From Paracoccaceae bacterium (GTDB taxonomy: Bacteria; Pseudomonadota; Alphaproteobacteria; Rhodobacterales; Rhodobacteraceae), in assembly GCA_947476475.1 (NCBI GenBank), contig CANJQT010000023.1, positions 1 through 42,773 of the forward strand: a DNA stretch of 42,773 nt, read 5' to 3'. A model generated the notes under the pieces. That model worked only from the letters and a program-made list of their open reading frames with translations, did not search any database and was not told the origin of the DNA. This document shows positions 25,654-33,462 of the stretch, piece after piece. How positions within the stretch are numbered: the stretch's first letter is position 1; every line of letters starts with the position of its first letter. The position numbers and the translations under genes are program-made.

Positions 25654-26804
25654 TGGTTCTGGCCCCTGAGTGAGGTGACAATCGGATAAAGCGCGCGGTG
25701 GCGGGCACGCAGGATCAGGATGAACAGCACGATGGCCCCGGCCTGATGGGCCAGCCCCAAATGCAGCGGTGCTGCGTAAAGGACGGTGAAGATACCGAGA
25801 ACAACCTGAACCAGCAGCATCGCCCCCACTAGGTCGAACGCCGCCTTGGTGCGCGGATGAACGGAGCGGTGGCCTTTCAGCCAGACGACGATCCCGAAGG
25901 CCAGGACCAGGTAGCCCATCATCCGGTGCAGGAACTGCACCAGTCCCGGATTTTCGAAGAAGGCCCGCCAGAGACCACCGCCGTCAGGCACATAGAACGC
26001 GTCGGCGGGAAAGAAGTTTTCGCCCATCAGGGGCCAGGTCGGGAAAGCACGACCGGCGTCGATACCGGCCACGAGGGCACCAAGCAGGATCTGCAGGAAG
26101 GTTGCATGCATCAACCCGGTGGACAGCGAGAACAGTTTTGGTTCCTGCGACCGGCGGGCCTGCAAAAGCCAGCCTTCGGGGCGGGCGAGCGACAGGATAT
26201 ACCAGCCCGTCAGGCCTAGGATCACGAAGGCGAGGCCGAGATGGGTTGCCAGCCGGTAAGAGGCCACATCCACCATCCGGCCCGACAGACCCGAGGACAC
26301 CATCCACCAGCCAATCAGCCCCTGAAGGCCGCCAAGCGCGCCAAGCCCCAGAAGCCGCCCCGTCCAGCCCGCCGGGATCCGCCCGGTTGCCCAGAAGAAA
26401 GCGAAGCCGAGTGCCCAGACCATGCCGATCGTGCGGCCCATCTGGCGGTGGCCCCATTCCCACCAGAAGATCGACTTGAAGCCTTCAAGCGTCATCTGGC
26501 TGTTTTGCAACTGGTATTCGGGACTGGCCTGATAGCGGGCAAATTCGGCCTGCCAGTCGGCATCATTCAGGGGTGGTAGGGCGCCGGTCAGTGGTTTCCA
26601 TTCGGTGATAGACAGGCCTGAATCGGTCAGCCGGGTCAGCCCGCCCACCAGAATCATTGCCGCCACCAGCAGGAAGATCGCTACCAGCCAGTAGCGGACC
26701 GGAGTGCGCCCCCGGCGCGGCCCGTCGATCATCCCGCCCTGCGGCGGGGGGGAGGCCTTGGCCTCTGCCCCGACCTCTTCGAAAATGCTTCGCTTGCCGC
26801 TCAT
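25650..26804 (-). CDS. ctaA: heme A synthase (COX15/CtaA)
   Basis: Inner-membrane enzyme that oxidises heme O to heme A for aa3-type cytochrome oxidases. The 384 residues match the alphaproteobacterial/mitochondrial COX15 type, with eight hydrophobic segments; the first is at about 40-60 (YWLVAIFLLVAAMILVGGLTRL), followed by SGLSITEWKPLTGALPPL. Heme-ligand histidines lie in the GHRQMGR (near 130), ATHLGLAF (near 198), FLHRMMGY and GLAHQAGA segments. Two ATGs are adjacent; 26804 has better spacing from GAGG than 26807. The frame is open upstream, but the conserved N-terminus begins here. A 20-bp palindrome and a TATAAT box lie upstream. Confidence 0.93.
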   Translation of the reverse strand: MSGKRSIFEEVGAEAKASPPPQGGMIDGPRRGRTPVRYWLVAIFLLVAAMILVGGLTRLTDSGLSITEWKPLTGALPPLNDADWQAEFARYQASPEYQLQNSQMTLEGFKSIFWWEWGHRQMGRTIGMVWALGFAFFWATGRIPAGWTGRLLGLGALGGLQGLIGWWMVSSGLSGRMVDVASYRLATHLGLAFVILGLTGWYILSLARPEGWLLQARRSQEPKLFSLSTGLMHATFLQILLGALVAGIDAGRAFPTWPLMGENFFPADAFYVPDGGGLWRAFFENPGLVQFLHRMMGYLVLAFGIVVWLKGHRSVHPRTKAAFDLVGAMLLVQVVLGIFTVLYAAPLHLGLAHQAGAIVLFILILRARHRALYPIVTSLRGQNQ

Positions 26805-26957
26805 CATGCCCTCATGGTTTGACGGGACACTAGGCTGATGGTTCGCGGGCTTCAAGAGAGGGACCGGGCTGCGGGGCGGGGTGAGCCAGCCGGAACATCG
26901 GGTGGCGAACCGCTGCAACAGGGCGGAAATCGCGCGGCGCAAGAGGCGGGACAGGAC

Positions 26958-26977
26958 TTTGTCCGAGTTCGGACAAA
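26958..26977. promoter_or_regulatory. 20-bp palindrome upstream of ctaA, candidate operator
   Basis: TTTGTCCGA (26958-26966) and TCGGACAAA (26969-26977) are exact reverse complements around a GT centre. It lies between the ctaA start and the TATAAT box at 26992-26997, so it would fall at the very start of the transcript. It could be a repressor site or a 5' leader hairpin. Confidence 0.55.
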
Positions 26978-26991
26978 CCGCTAACCTCATG

Positions 26992-26997
26992 ATTATA
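26992..26997 (-). promoter_or_regulatory. candidate -10 box (TATAAT) for the ctaA operon
   Basis: A perfect TATAAT on the minus strand in an AT-rich stretch of otherwise GC-rich DNA. No good -35 is found at 16-18 bases (TAATGT is the best), so a regulator may be needed. Start of transcription would be near 26985, about 180 bases before the ctaA ATG. Confidence 0.4.
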
Positions 26998-27080
26998 AGT
27001 AATTTTACAAGTTAACATTAACCGGATTTTAACCTGAGCGAGGCCAATTCCGGCCGTTCGCCGCGCCTTGTGCGGCCCGC

Positions 27081-27821
27081 TCAGAGCGGATCGCGCCGAC
27101 GCACGATCTGGCGCAGGATGCCGTGGAAGGTCTGCACATCGGCGCGGGTCAGGGCCATGCGGCTCCAGAGATTGCGCAGGTTCTGCTTCATGCCTTCGGC
27201 CCTGGATTCCGGGAAGAAGAAGCCCACCGCATCCAGTTGTTGTTCAAAATGATCGCCCAGCTTTTCGACCTCGATGTGGCTGGCAAATTCGGTGCGGGCC
27301 ATTTCGACCACTTCGGGTGGCATGGTGGTGCCCTGACGCATCCATTCATAGGCGCACAAAAGCACCGCCTGCCCAAGGTTCAAGGAGGCAAAATCCGGGT
27401 TCACCGGGATTGAGATGATGGCATTGGCGCGCACCACATCGTCGTTTTCCAGCCCCGCGCGTTCGGGGCCGAAAAGGATCGCCACCTTCTGCCCCTGAGC
27501 GCACAGGGCGCGGGCATGTTCCATCGCGCGTTCGGGGGTCATGATCGGTTTGGTGAGGTCACGCCCGCGCGCGGTTGTGGCAAAGACATAGGCGCAGTCG
27601 GCCACGGCTTCGGGCAGGGTCGCAAAGACCCCGGCATGATCCAGAACCTTGCCCGCTGCCCCCGAGGCCATCGCCACGGCGCGCGGATTGGGCCAGCCGT
27701 CGCGCGGGTCGACGAGCCGCATCCGGGCAAGCGAAAAGTTCAGCATCGCGCGGGCGGCGGCACCGATGTTTTCGCCCATCTGCGGGCGGACTAGCACAAA
27801 GACAGGTGTAAGATCGGCCAT
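27081..27821 (-). CDS. TrmJ-type tRNA/rRNA 2'-O-methyltransferase (SpoU family)
   Basis: SAM-dependent RNA ribose methyltransferase, 246 residues, with the knotted SPOUT fold. The three SpoU motifs are present: motif 1 ENIGAAARAM (16-25), motif 2 ILFGPERAGLEND near 116-128, and motif 3 SLNLGQAVLL near 148-157. The extra C-terminal helical region (FFPESRAEGMKQNLRNL) fits TrmJ, which modifies position 32 of tRNAs, better than other SpoU enzymes. The start at 27821 has GGGGAA upstream; a longer open frame crossing the divergent TfoX-N gene is not supported. The 277-bp stretch from its stop to ctaA holds a CTGAGCG/CGCTCAG stem, the ctaA -10 candidate and the palindrome. Confidence 0.92.
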   Translation of the reverse strand: MADLTPVFVLVRPQMGENIGAAARAMLNFSLARMRLVDPRDGWPNPRAVAMASGAAGKVLDHAGVFATLPEAVADCAYVFATTARGRDLTKPIMTPERAMEHARALCAQGQKVAILFGPERAGLENDDVVRANAIISIPVNPDFASLNLGQAVLLCAYEWMRQGTTMPPEVVEMARTEFASHIEVEKLGDHFEQQLDAVGFFFPESRAEGMKQNLRNLWSRMALTRADVQTFHGILRQIVRRRDPL

Positions 27822-27887
27822 GGTTCTGTTCCCCTGAACCCGCGCCTGATACGATAGGGGCACCCTTATCCGCAAGGAGGCATGTCC

Positions 27888-28214
27888 ATGGCTTATGACG
27901 AAGGACTGGCCGAACTGCTGCGCGCCGATCTGGCGGACCTGCCGGTAACTGAAAAGAAGATGTTCGGCGGCCTGTGTTTCATGTTCGACGGAAACATGCT
28001 GTGCGGCACCCACACATACGGCGCGATGTTCCGGGTGAGCAAGGACAGCTATGAGGCTGCGCTTGCCTTGCCGGGCGTGGGGCCGATGGCCTTTACCGGC
28101 AGGCCGATGGCCGGGATGGTGGATGTGTCTGACGACGGCATGGCCGATGACGCGGTTCGGGCAAAACTGCCGGCGCTGGCGCTGGCCTTTGTAAAATCTC
28201 TGCCCGCGAAGTAG
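27888..28214 (+). CDS. TfoX/Sxy N-terminal domain protein
   Basis: A 108-residue stand-alone TfoX-N domain protein. The core EKKMFGGLCFMFDGNMLCGTH (near 24-44) and MFRVSKDSYEAAL follow the family pattern. In gammaproteobacteria full-length Sxy/TfoX coactivates competence genes; the role of short alphaproteobacterial versions is not established, so I do not infer competence. I chose the ATG at 27888: the strong AAGGAGG site (27874-27880) is 7 bases before it but only one base before the ATG at 27882. It is divergent from the RNA methyltransferase and 49 bp before the ThiE-like gene. Confidence 0.88.
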   Translation: MAYDEGLAELLRADLADLPVTEKKMFGGLCFMFDGNMLCGTHTYGAMFRVSKDSYEAALALPGVGPMAFTGRPMAGMVDVSDDGMADDAVRAKLPALALAFVKSLPAK

Positions 28215-28263
28215 CCAAGGCGGATTTTCTGGGTTAAGGCGGGCCAAACAGAAAGGATCCGCC

Positions 28264-28884
28264 ATGGCCGCTGCCGATCGTCCGCAGATTTACCTGATCA
28301 CGCCCCCGGTGGTGGATCTTGTGACTTTCCCCGCGACCCTTGCAAAGGTTCTGGATGCAAACGAGGTCGCCTGCCTGCGCCTTGCCTTGGCCGGAACCGA
28401 TGAATACGAGCTTGGCCGCGTCGCCGACGCACTGCGTGCCATTGCCCATGAACGGGATGTTGCGGTGGTCATCGACAGGTATGTGGCGCTTGTCGCCCGA
28501 CACGGGCTGGACGGGGTGCATCTGCTGGACAGTTCGCGTTCGGTGCGTGCCGCCCGCAAGGAGCTGGGACCAGATGCGATCATCGGGGCCTGGTGTGGCA
28601 CATCGCGCGATGCGGGGATGAGTGCGGGCGAGGCTGGCGCAGATTATGTGGCCTTTGGCCCGGTCGGTGTGACCGCGCTGGCGGGCGGGGCGCAGGCCGA
28701 ACCGGAATTGTTTGCCTGGTGGTCCGACATGATCGAGGTGCCGGTGGTGGCCGAAGGTGCCTTGGACGAGGCGCTGATGCGGACACTGGCCCCGGTCACG
28801 GATTTCTTCGCCATCGGCGACGAGATCTGGCGCAGCGATGATCCGGCCAAGGCACTTGGCGTGCTGATCAAGGCGATGGGCTGA
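28264..28884 (+). CDS. thiamine phosphate synthase-like protein (degenerate ThiE paralogue)
   Basis: A 206-residue TIM-barrel protein of the ThiE/TenI superfamily. The fold signature is recognisable: YLITPP at the start, the DGVHLLD strand near 80-86, GADYVAFGPVGVTA near 125-138 and a terminal VAEGA loop. Several ThiE active-site motifs are altered: the usual QLR..K stretch is CLRLAL, the GPVFPT-type phosphate loop is GPVGVT, the S-H motif is GTSRD, and the GG-I phosphate cup is AEGA. It may act on another substrate or no longer make thiamine phosphate. No other thi genes or TPP riboswitch lie nearby. AAGGA precedes its ATG, and a terminator follows. Confidence 0.8.
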   Translation: MAAADRPQIYLITPPVVDLVTFPATLAKVLDANEVACLRLALAGTDEYELGRVADALRAIAHERDVAVVIDRYVALVARHGLDGVHLLDSSRSVRAARKELGPDAIIGAWCGTSRDAGMSAGEAGADYVAFGPVGVTALAGGAQAEPELFAWWSDMIEVPVVAEGALDEALMRTLAPVTDFFAIGDEIWRSDDPAKALGVLIKAMG

Positions 28885-28907
28885 CGCGCGATCACGGCCA
28901 AGACAAA

Positions 28908-28940
28908 GGGCCCGGTTCGCGATGGAACCCGGCCCTTTTT
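28908..28940 (+). terminator. intrinsic terminator after the ThiE-like gene
   Basis: GGGCCCGGTTC (28908-28918) pairs with GAACCCGGCCC (28925-28935) with one internal mismatch, followed by five T. On the opposite strand TTTGTCTT follows the stem, so it may also end the zauP-zapA transcript. Confidence 0.85.
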
Positions 28941-28982
28941 CGTTTCGCCGTCAGGGTCCGCGACCCGGCACCGCAGGCCGTG

Positions 28983-29366
28983 TCAGCCAGCCAGCCGTTC
29001 TTCGATATTGTCGGCCAGGGCTTCGGCACGGGCGGCGATTTCGGCCATCGTATCCAGAACCGACTGCGGAAGAACCGCAACTTCGATCCGTTCATGAATG
29101 GTGCGGGTGCTTGCCGCCGCACGTTCGGCAGCCAGCGCCCGTTCTTCGGAGGCGCGCAACTGATCCTCCAGACCCGCGGTCTTGTCGGCCAGCATCAGGC
29201 CCGCCATCAGCAGCATCCGCGCCTCGGGCAGGCGGCCGATCTGGGCGATCAGCACCGAAGCTTCGTTGTCGAGCAGTTTGGCTGCGGCCCGCAGGAAATG
29301 TTCTTCGCCGGGTTGGCACGAAACATCAAATTCCCGCCCGCCTATGGAAATCCGCACTTCCGCCAT
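28983..29366 (-). CDS. zapA: cell division protein ZapA
   Basis: FtsZ-bundling factor that tightens the Z ring. The 127 residues begin with the globular domain (AEVRISIGGREFDVSCQPGEEHFLRAAAKLLDNEA, about 2-37) and continue as a long coiled coil, as in ZapA dimers/tetramers. The ATG overlaps the stop of the upstream coiled-coil gene by one base (TGATG), so translation is coupled. In Caulobacter ZapA works together with the coiled-coil partner ZauP made from the same operon, the arrangement seen here. The 6S RNA gene often placed after zapA is not present in the short gap downstream. Confidence 0.9.
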   Translation of the reverse strand: MAEVRISIGGREFDVSCQPGEEHFLRAAAKLLDNEASVLIAQIGRLPEARMLLMAGLMLADKTAGLEDQLRASEERALAAERAAASTRTIHERIEVAVLPQSVLDTMAEIAARAEALADNIEERLAG

Positions 29367-29866
29367 CACGCCACCTCGCCGATCAGCGGCTTCAGTTCCG
29401 CCAGTATGTCTTCCATCTCGGCCATTTCGGCCCGCCGTGCGGCGCGCAAGGCGTCAAGCTCGGTTGCCAGCACCTCGTTCAACATCGCCGGGTCGGCAAG
29501 ATTGGCGCGGGCGGCATCGCTGAGCCTTTGATTGGCGGCGGTAAGTTCGCCGTTCAGCCGCCGCTGGCGCTGAAGTTCCGCCCCCTGCGCATCCAGGCTT
29601 TCCGTCAGTTGCGCCACCCGGTCTTCCAGACCACGGATCAGGTGTTCCTGCCGGTCCTTGATCGCCTTGACCCGTTCGGTCAGCTGTGCGTTGGCGGCGC
29701 GTTCGGCCTCCAGATCGGCGCGCAGCCTGTCGGCTTCGCCGGACTGGTCGGCGGGCTGCGCCGGGGCAAGGCCGACCGGGGCAAGATCGACCAGCCCGTC
29801 CAGGCCAACGCGAACCCGTTCCATCGCATAAAGGATGCGTCGCTCAAGTTCGGCAATATCGTCCAT
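29366..29866 (-). CDS. coiled-coil protein, probable ZauP (ZapA partner)
   Basis: A 166-residue, almost entirely helical, highly charged protein; heptad-like spacing runs from about 45 to 125 (ADRLRADLEAERAANAQL, LEDRVAQLTESLDAQ). It has no signal peptide or membrane helix. I chose the ATG at 29866, where the sequence becomes MDDIAELERRILYAMERV; upstream residues look non-coding. Position directly before, and overlapping, zapA matches Caulobacter ZauP, a coiled-coil protein that with ZapA focuses the Z ring. The identification rests on synteny and architecture rather than strong sequence recall. Confidence 0.75.
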   Translation of the reverse strand: MDDIAELERRILYAMERVRVGLDGLVDLAPVGLAPAQPADQSGEADRLRADLEAERAANAQLTERVKAIKDRQEHLIRGLEDRVAQLTESLDAQGAELQRQRRLNGELTAANQRLSDAARANLADPAMLNEVLATELDALRAARRAEMAEMEDILAELKPLIGEVA

Positions 29867-30072
29867 AGGCTCTGGCCCCCACATTTCTGCCCGTCCGCCA
29901 TCCATCCATCCGCAAATGCCGAATCGGTCGCGCACGTCGTTGCAACAATATTAGCCAATCCGCCGCCCCTGCGCGCCCCCTTTTCGGCCAATGCCTTAAG
30001 GGCCGTGCTTGATCTTGCCGGTTCGGCCCCCTATCAAGCCCGCACACCCGACATCAGCCAAAGGACGCCACC

Positions 30073-32091
30073 TTGGATATCGCAACGCTTCGCGCCAGCC
30101 ACCCTGATCATTGGATGAAAGCCTGCGCGATCCGCGCTTTGGCCATGGATGCGGTTCAGGCCGCCAATTCCGGCCACCCCGGCATGCCGATGGGTATGGC
30201 CGATGTGGCGACCGTCCTGTTTGAGAAGCACCTGAAATTCGACGCAAGTGCCCCGAAATGGGCAGACCGCGACCGCTTCATCCTGTCGGCCGGGCACGGG
30301 TCGATGCTGATCTATGCGCTTTTGCATCTGACGGGTTATGCCGACGTGACGCTGGATCAGGTCAAGAACTTCCGCCAGTGGGGGGCAATCACGGCCGGCC
30401 ACCCGGAATATGGCCATGTCTCGGGGGTTGAGACCACCACTGGCCCGCTGGGTCAGGGGATTTCCAACGCCGTGGGCTTTGCCATGGCCGAGGAAAGCAT
30501 GCGCGCCCGCTTTGGGGCAAAGATCGTTGACCACTACACATGGGTGATCGCCGGCGACGGCTGCCTGATGGAAGGCATCAGCCACGAGGCGATCGGCCTT
30601 GCCGGCATGCAGAAACTCTCGAAACTGATCGTGCTGTGGGACAATAATAACATTTCCATCGACGGGCCGATTTCGATGTCGGACGTGACCGACCAGCGCG
30701 CACGCTTTGCCGCTGCGGGCTGGACGGTGCTGCACTGCGACGGCCATGATCCGATGGACATCGACCGCGCGATGTCAGCTGCCAAAAAGTCCGACCGGCC
30801 AGTGCTGATCGACTGCAAGACCCATATCGGTTTTGGCAGCCCGAAAAAGCAGGACTCGGCGGGCGCACATGGGTCGCCGCTTGGCCCGGACGAGATCAAG
30901 GTTACAAAGGCCATCTATGGCTGGGACCATGACGCCTTCGTGATCCCCGCCGATATCGTGACAGCATGGCGTGCCATCGGGGCGCGCGGCGCCGCGGCAC
31001 GCACGGGATGGGAGGCCCAGTTCGCCGCCCTGTCGCCCGCCAGACAGGCCGAATTCACCCGCCAGATGACCGGGGCCGCACCAAAGAAACTGGCCGCCAC
31101 CATCCGCGCGGTCAAGGCAGAGGCAACAGCGAACCTGACCAAGGTCGCTACCCGCAAGGCATCTGAGATGGTGCTGGCAGCCGTCAATCCGGTGATGCCC
31201 GAAACCATCGGCGGTTCGGCCGACCTGACCGGATCAAACCTGACCAAGACCGCCGATCTGGGCATCTTCACCCCCGACAACCGCAAGGGGCGGCACGTCC
31301 ATTACGGTATACGTGAACATGGGATGGCTGCGGCGATGAACGGCATGGCGCTGCATGGCGGCGTGCGCGCTTACGGCGGCACCTTCCTGTGCTTTACCGA
31401 TTATGCGCGTGGTGCCATGCGGCTTTCGGCGCTGATGGGTGTGCCCGCCGTCTATGTCATGACCCACGATTCCATCGGCCTTGGCGAAGACGGACCAACC
31501 CACCAGCCGGTCGAACATCTGGCGATCTGCCGGGCGACGCCCAACACCTGGACCTTCCGCCCGGCAGACGTGGTGGAAACCGCCGAAGCCTGGGAACTGG
31601 CGCTGACCACCACGACAACGCCCTCGGTGCTTGCGCTGTCGCGCCAGAACCTGCCGACGGTGCGCACGACCCACACCGCAAAAAACCTGACCGCGCAGGG
31701 CGGCTATATCCTGGCCGAAGCCAAGGCCAAGCGTCAGGTGATCCTGATGGCAACCGGATCGGAAGTGGAAATCGCCATGAAGGCACGTGACCTGCTGGAG
31801 GCCGAAGGCATCGGCACCCGCGTTGTGTCGATGCCCTGCATGGAGCTGTTCGCGGCCCAGCCGGAAAGCTACCGCAAGCGCGTTCTGCCTGCGGGCCCGG
31901 CGCGTGTGGCCGTCGAAGCGGCAGTTCGCCAGCCCTGGGACCGGTTCCTGCTGGGCGAGCGCGGACGCGAGGCGAAGTCCGCCTTCGTCGGCATGGAGGG
32001 CTTCGGCGCCTCGGCCCCGGCAGAACGGCTTTACGCCGAATTCGGCATCACCGCCGAAAACGTGGCAGCAAGGGCCAAGGCCCTGCTCTGA
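30073..32091 (+). CDS. tkt: transketolase
   Basis: Thiamine-diphosphate enzyme of the pentose-phosphate and Calvin pathways, moving two-carbon ketol units between sugar phosphates. The 672 residues are normal. Landmarks are His35 in [11 protein letters not shown], the ThDP/Mg motif GDGCLMEG (161-168) ending in NNN (191-193), and the [13 protein letters not shown] stretch with the catalytic Glu. The start is a TTG with AAGGA upstream; its product begins [14 protein letters not shown], which matches the family, whereas the next ATG is 14 codons in. The two GAPDH genes downstream make this a sugar-phosphate neighbourhood, interrupted by a convergent DUF808 gene. Confidence 0.96.
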   Translation: MDIATLRASHPDHWMKACAIRALAMDAVQAANSGHPGMPMGMADVATVLFEKHLKFDASAPKWADRDRFILSAGHGSMLIYALLHLTGYADVTLDQVKNFRQWGAITAGHPEYGHVSGVETTTGPLGQGISNAVGFAMAEESMRARFGAKIVDHYTWVIAGDGCLMEGISHEAIGLAGMQKLSKLIVLWDNNNISIDGPISMSDVTDQRARFAAAGWTVLHCDGHDPMDIDRAMSAAKKSDRPVLIDCKTHIGFGSPKKQDSAGAHGSPLGPDEIKVTKAIYGWDHDAFVIPADIVTAWRAIGARGAAARTGWEAQFAALSPARQAEFTRQMTGAAPKKLAATIRAVKAEATANLTKVATRKASEMVLAAVNPVMPETIGGSADLTGSNLTKTADLGIFTPDNRKGRHVHYGIREHGMAAAMNGMALHGGVRAYGGTFLCFTDYARGAMRLSALMGVPAVYVMTHDSIGLGEDGPTHQPVEHLAICRATPNTWTFRPADVVETAEAWELALTTTTTPSVLALSRQNLPTVRTTHTAKNLTAQGGYILAEAKAKRQVILMATGSEVEIAMKARDLLEAEGIGTRVVSMPCMELFAAQPESYRKRVLPAGPARVAVEAAVRQPWDRFLLGERGREAKSAFVGMEGFGASAPAERLYAEFGITAENVAARAKALL

Positions 32092-32109
32092 TTTCGTCTC
32101 GCCTTTGGC

Positions 32110-32185
32110 GCGCCGACCCGCGCGAGTATTTCAGCCAAGATGAATGGGATCAGCCTTTCAGCTGGCGCAGATACTCCCGCCGGAG
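32110..32185. repeat. interspersed repeat, copy D (inverted pair of tails)
   Basis: CCCGCGCGAGTATTTC followed by AGCCAAGATGAATGG (32117-32147) matches the repeat tail. The reverse complement of 32155-32185 (CCGGCGGGAGTATCTG, then CGCCAGCTGAAA) is a second, diverged tail facing it. It lies between convergent tkt and the DUF808 gene. Confidence 0.6.
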
Positions 32186-32193
32186 GCCTTTGA

Positions 32194-32253
32194 GCCACGT
32201 GGGCCGCAAGGCCCGCGTGGCGAGGGATGGAATGCGCCGCAGGCGCGCCTTTT
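32194..32253 (+). terminator. two hairpins after tkt, the second terminator-like
   Basis: GCCACGTGGGCC (32194-32205) and GGCCCGCGTGGC (32210-32221) form a 12-bp stem with one G-U pair and a GCAA tetraloop. A smaller stem, GCGCC/GGCGC (32234-32246), is followed by GCC and four T, a weak rho-independent terminator for tkt. Confidence 0.55.
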
Positions 32254-32255
32254 GA

Positions 32256-33218
32256 TTAAGCCCTGCGCGCAATCAGCCGCGCCCAGACCGGTCCAATGAA
32301 CCGGGTAGCAACCGGAATCAGGGCCAGACCCAGTGCGGCGCCGAAGATGCCATCCAGTGCCGCCTTGGTGGCCCATTCGGCAAAGCCTGTCGCCGCAGGA
32401 ACCGCGTGGCCGAGGGCCACAGACCAGTCGTGGATGTGATGGCCAAGCCAACCCCAGCCCAGTTCCTCTAGCCCGTGGATGATGATCGACCCGCCGACCC
32501 AAAGCATAGCCGCCGTGCCGACGGTCGACAGAACCGCCATCAGCTTGGGCATTCCCACGACCAACCCCCGCCCTGTGGCGCGCGTCAGCGAAAGCCGCCC
32601 GCGCCGGGCCAGGAACAGGCCGATGTCGTCCATTTTCACGATCAGTGCCACCGCGCCATAGACCGCGACCGTGATGCCGATGCCGACGATGGCGAGCGTC
32701 AGCGCCTGCATCCAAAAAGACGGCGACGGGATGGCGGCAAGGGCGATCGTCATGATTTCGGCCGAAAGGATGAAATCGGTCTTGATCGCGCCCGCCACCT
32801 TTTCTTCTTCAAGATGGGCGGGGTCCCGGACATCGAAATCCTCTTCCACCTCGGGGTCGGTGTGGGGCAACAGCACATGAAACAGCTTCTCTGCCCCCTC
32901 GAAACAAAGGTAGGCGCCGCCGACCATCAGCAAGGGCGTGACCGCGCCCGGCAGGAAGGAAGACAAGAGCAGGGCTGCCGGCAACAGGATCAGCAGCTTG
33001 TTCTTCAGCGACCCCAGCGCAATGCGGCCTATGATCGGCAGTTCGCGCTTTGCTTCGAATCCATGCACATACTTTGGCGTCACCGCCGTGTCGTCGATCA
33101 CCACTCCGGCAGCTTTCGTGCCCGCCTTGACCGCCTGAGCGGCCACATCATCCAGTGAGGCGGCCGCAACCTTGGCAAGGGCCGCCACATCATCCAACAA
33201 AGCCAGTAAACCGCTCAT
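32256..33218 (-). CDS. DUF808 (YedI-type) inner-membrane protein
   Basis: A 320-residue polytopic membrane protein of unknown function. It starts with the conserved SGLLALLDDVAALAKVAAASLDDVAAQA segment, then DDTAVTPKYVHGF near 46-58 and several hydrophobic helices from about 75 onward. The acidic stretch DPEVEEDFDVRDPAHLEEEKVAGAIKTDFILSAEIMTIA (near 120-160) is a family hallmark. I chose the ATG at 33218 with GGGGAA upstream, four codons after the first open start. It is convergent with tkt and divergent from the first gap gene, with a 244-bp shared upstream region. Confidence 0.9.
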   Translation of the reverse strand: MSGLLALLDDVAALAKVAAASLDDVAAQAVKAGTKAAGVVIDDTAVTPKYVHGFEAKRELPIIGRIALGSLKNKLLILLPAALLLSSFLPGAVTPLLMVGGAYLCFEGAEKLFHVLLPHTDPEVEEDFDVRDPAHLEEEKVAGAIKTDFILSAEIMTIALAAIPSPSFWMQALTLAIVGIGITVAVYGAVALIVKMDDIGLFLARRGRLSLTRATGRGLVVGMPKLMAVLSTVGTAAMLWVGGSIIIHGLEELGWGWLGHHIHDWSVALGHAVPAATGFAEWATKAALDGIFGAALGLALIPVATRFIGPVWARLIARRA

Positions 33219-33322
33219 CGTTCCCCACAAGGTTTATCACGGCCAGACTAATGGCTTTGCCGACGATGGCAAGAAGCGCCGGGCATTCGACAGTTCCTGT
33301 TTGGCGGGGGGATTGTCGCTTT

Positions 33323-33355
33323 CGTTTCCGCTAACAGGCGATGTTTTCGCTAACA
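33323..33355 (+). promoter_or_regulatory. two LacI-type operator candidates upstream of the first gap gene
   Basis: CGTTTCCGCTAACA (33323-33336) and TGTTTTCGCTAACA (33342-33355) both match a TGTTAnCGnTAACA-type palindrome with central CG, with two mismatches each to the perfect-looking site before the second gap gene. They lie about 110-140 bp before the first gap start. Confidence 0.5.
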
Positions 33356-33462
33356 TGCTGAAAAACAGTCGTTTTCAGGTTTCGAAATGCGCATTATTTG
33401 TGTAACAAGCATTGCGACGACTTTTCCGCCCGGCGGGCGGACCAGTTCCCAGGAGAGTGCGA

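Noticed and set aside
27034-27084. Terminator of the TrmJ-type gene
   Set aside because: CTGAGCG/CGCTCAG plus GGCC/GGCC form a stem overlapping the stop codon, but the downstream bases on the minus strand are not a T run, so I did not call a terminator.
28215-28263. TPP riboswitch ahead of the ThiE-like gene
   Set aside because: The 49-bp gap has none of the TPP aptamer core and is too short.
28885-28982. Possible 6S RNA gene downstream of zapA
   Set aside because: The gap is only 98 bp, is mostly the ThiE-like gene terminator, and cannot hold a 6S RNA of about 150-180 bases.
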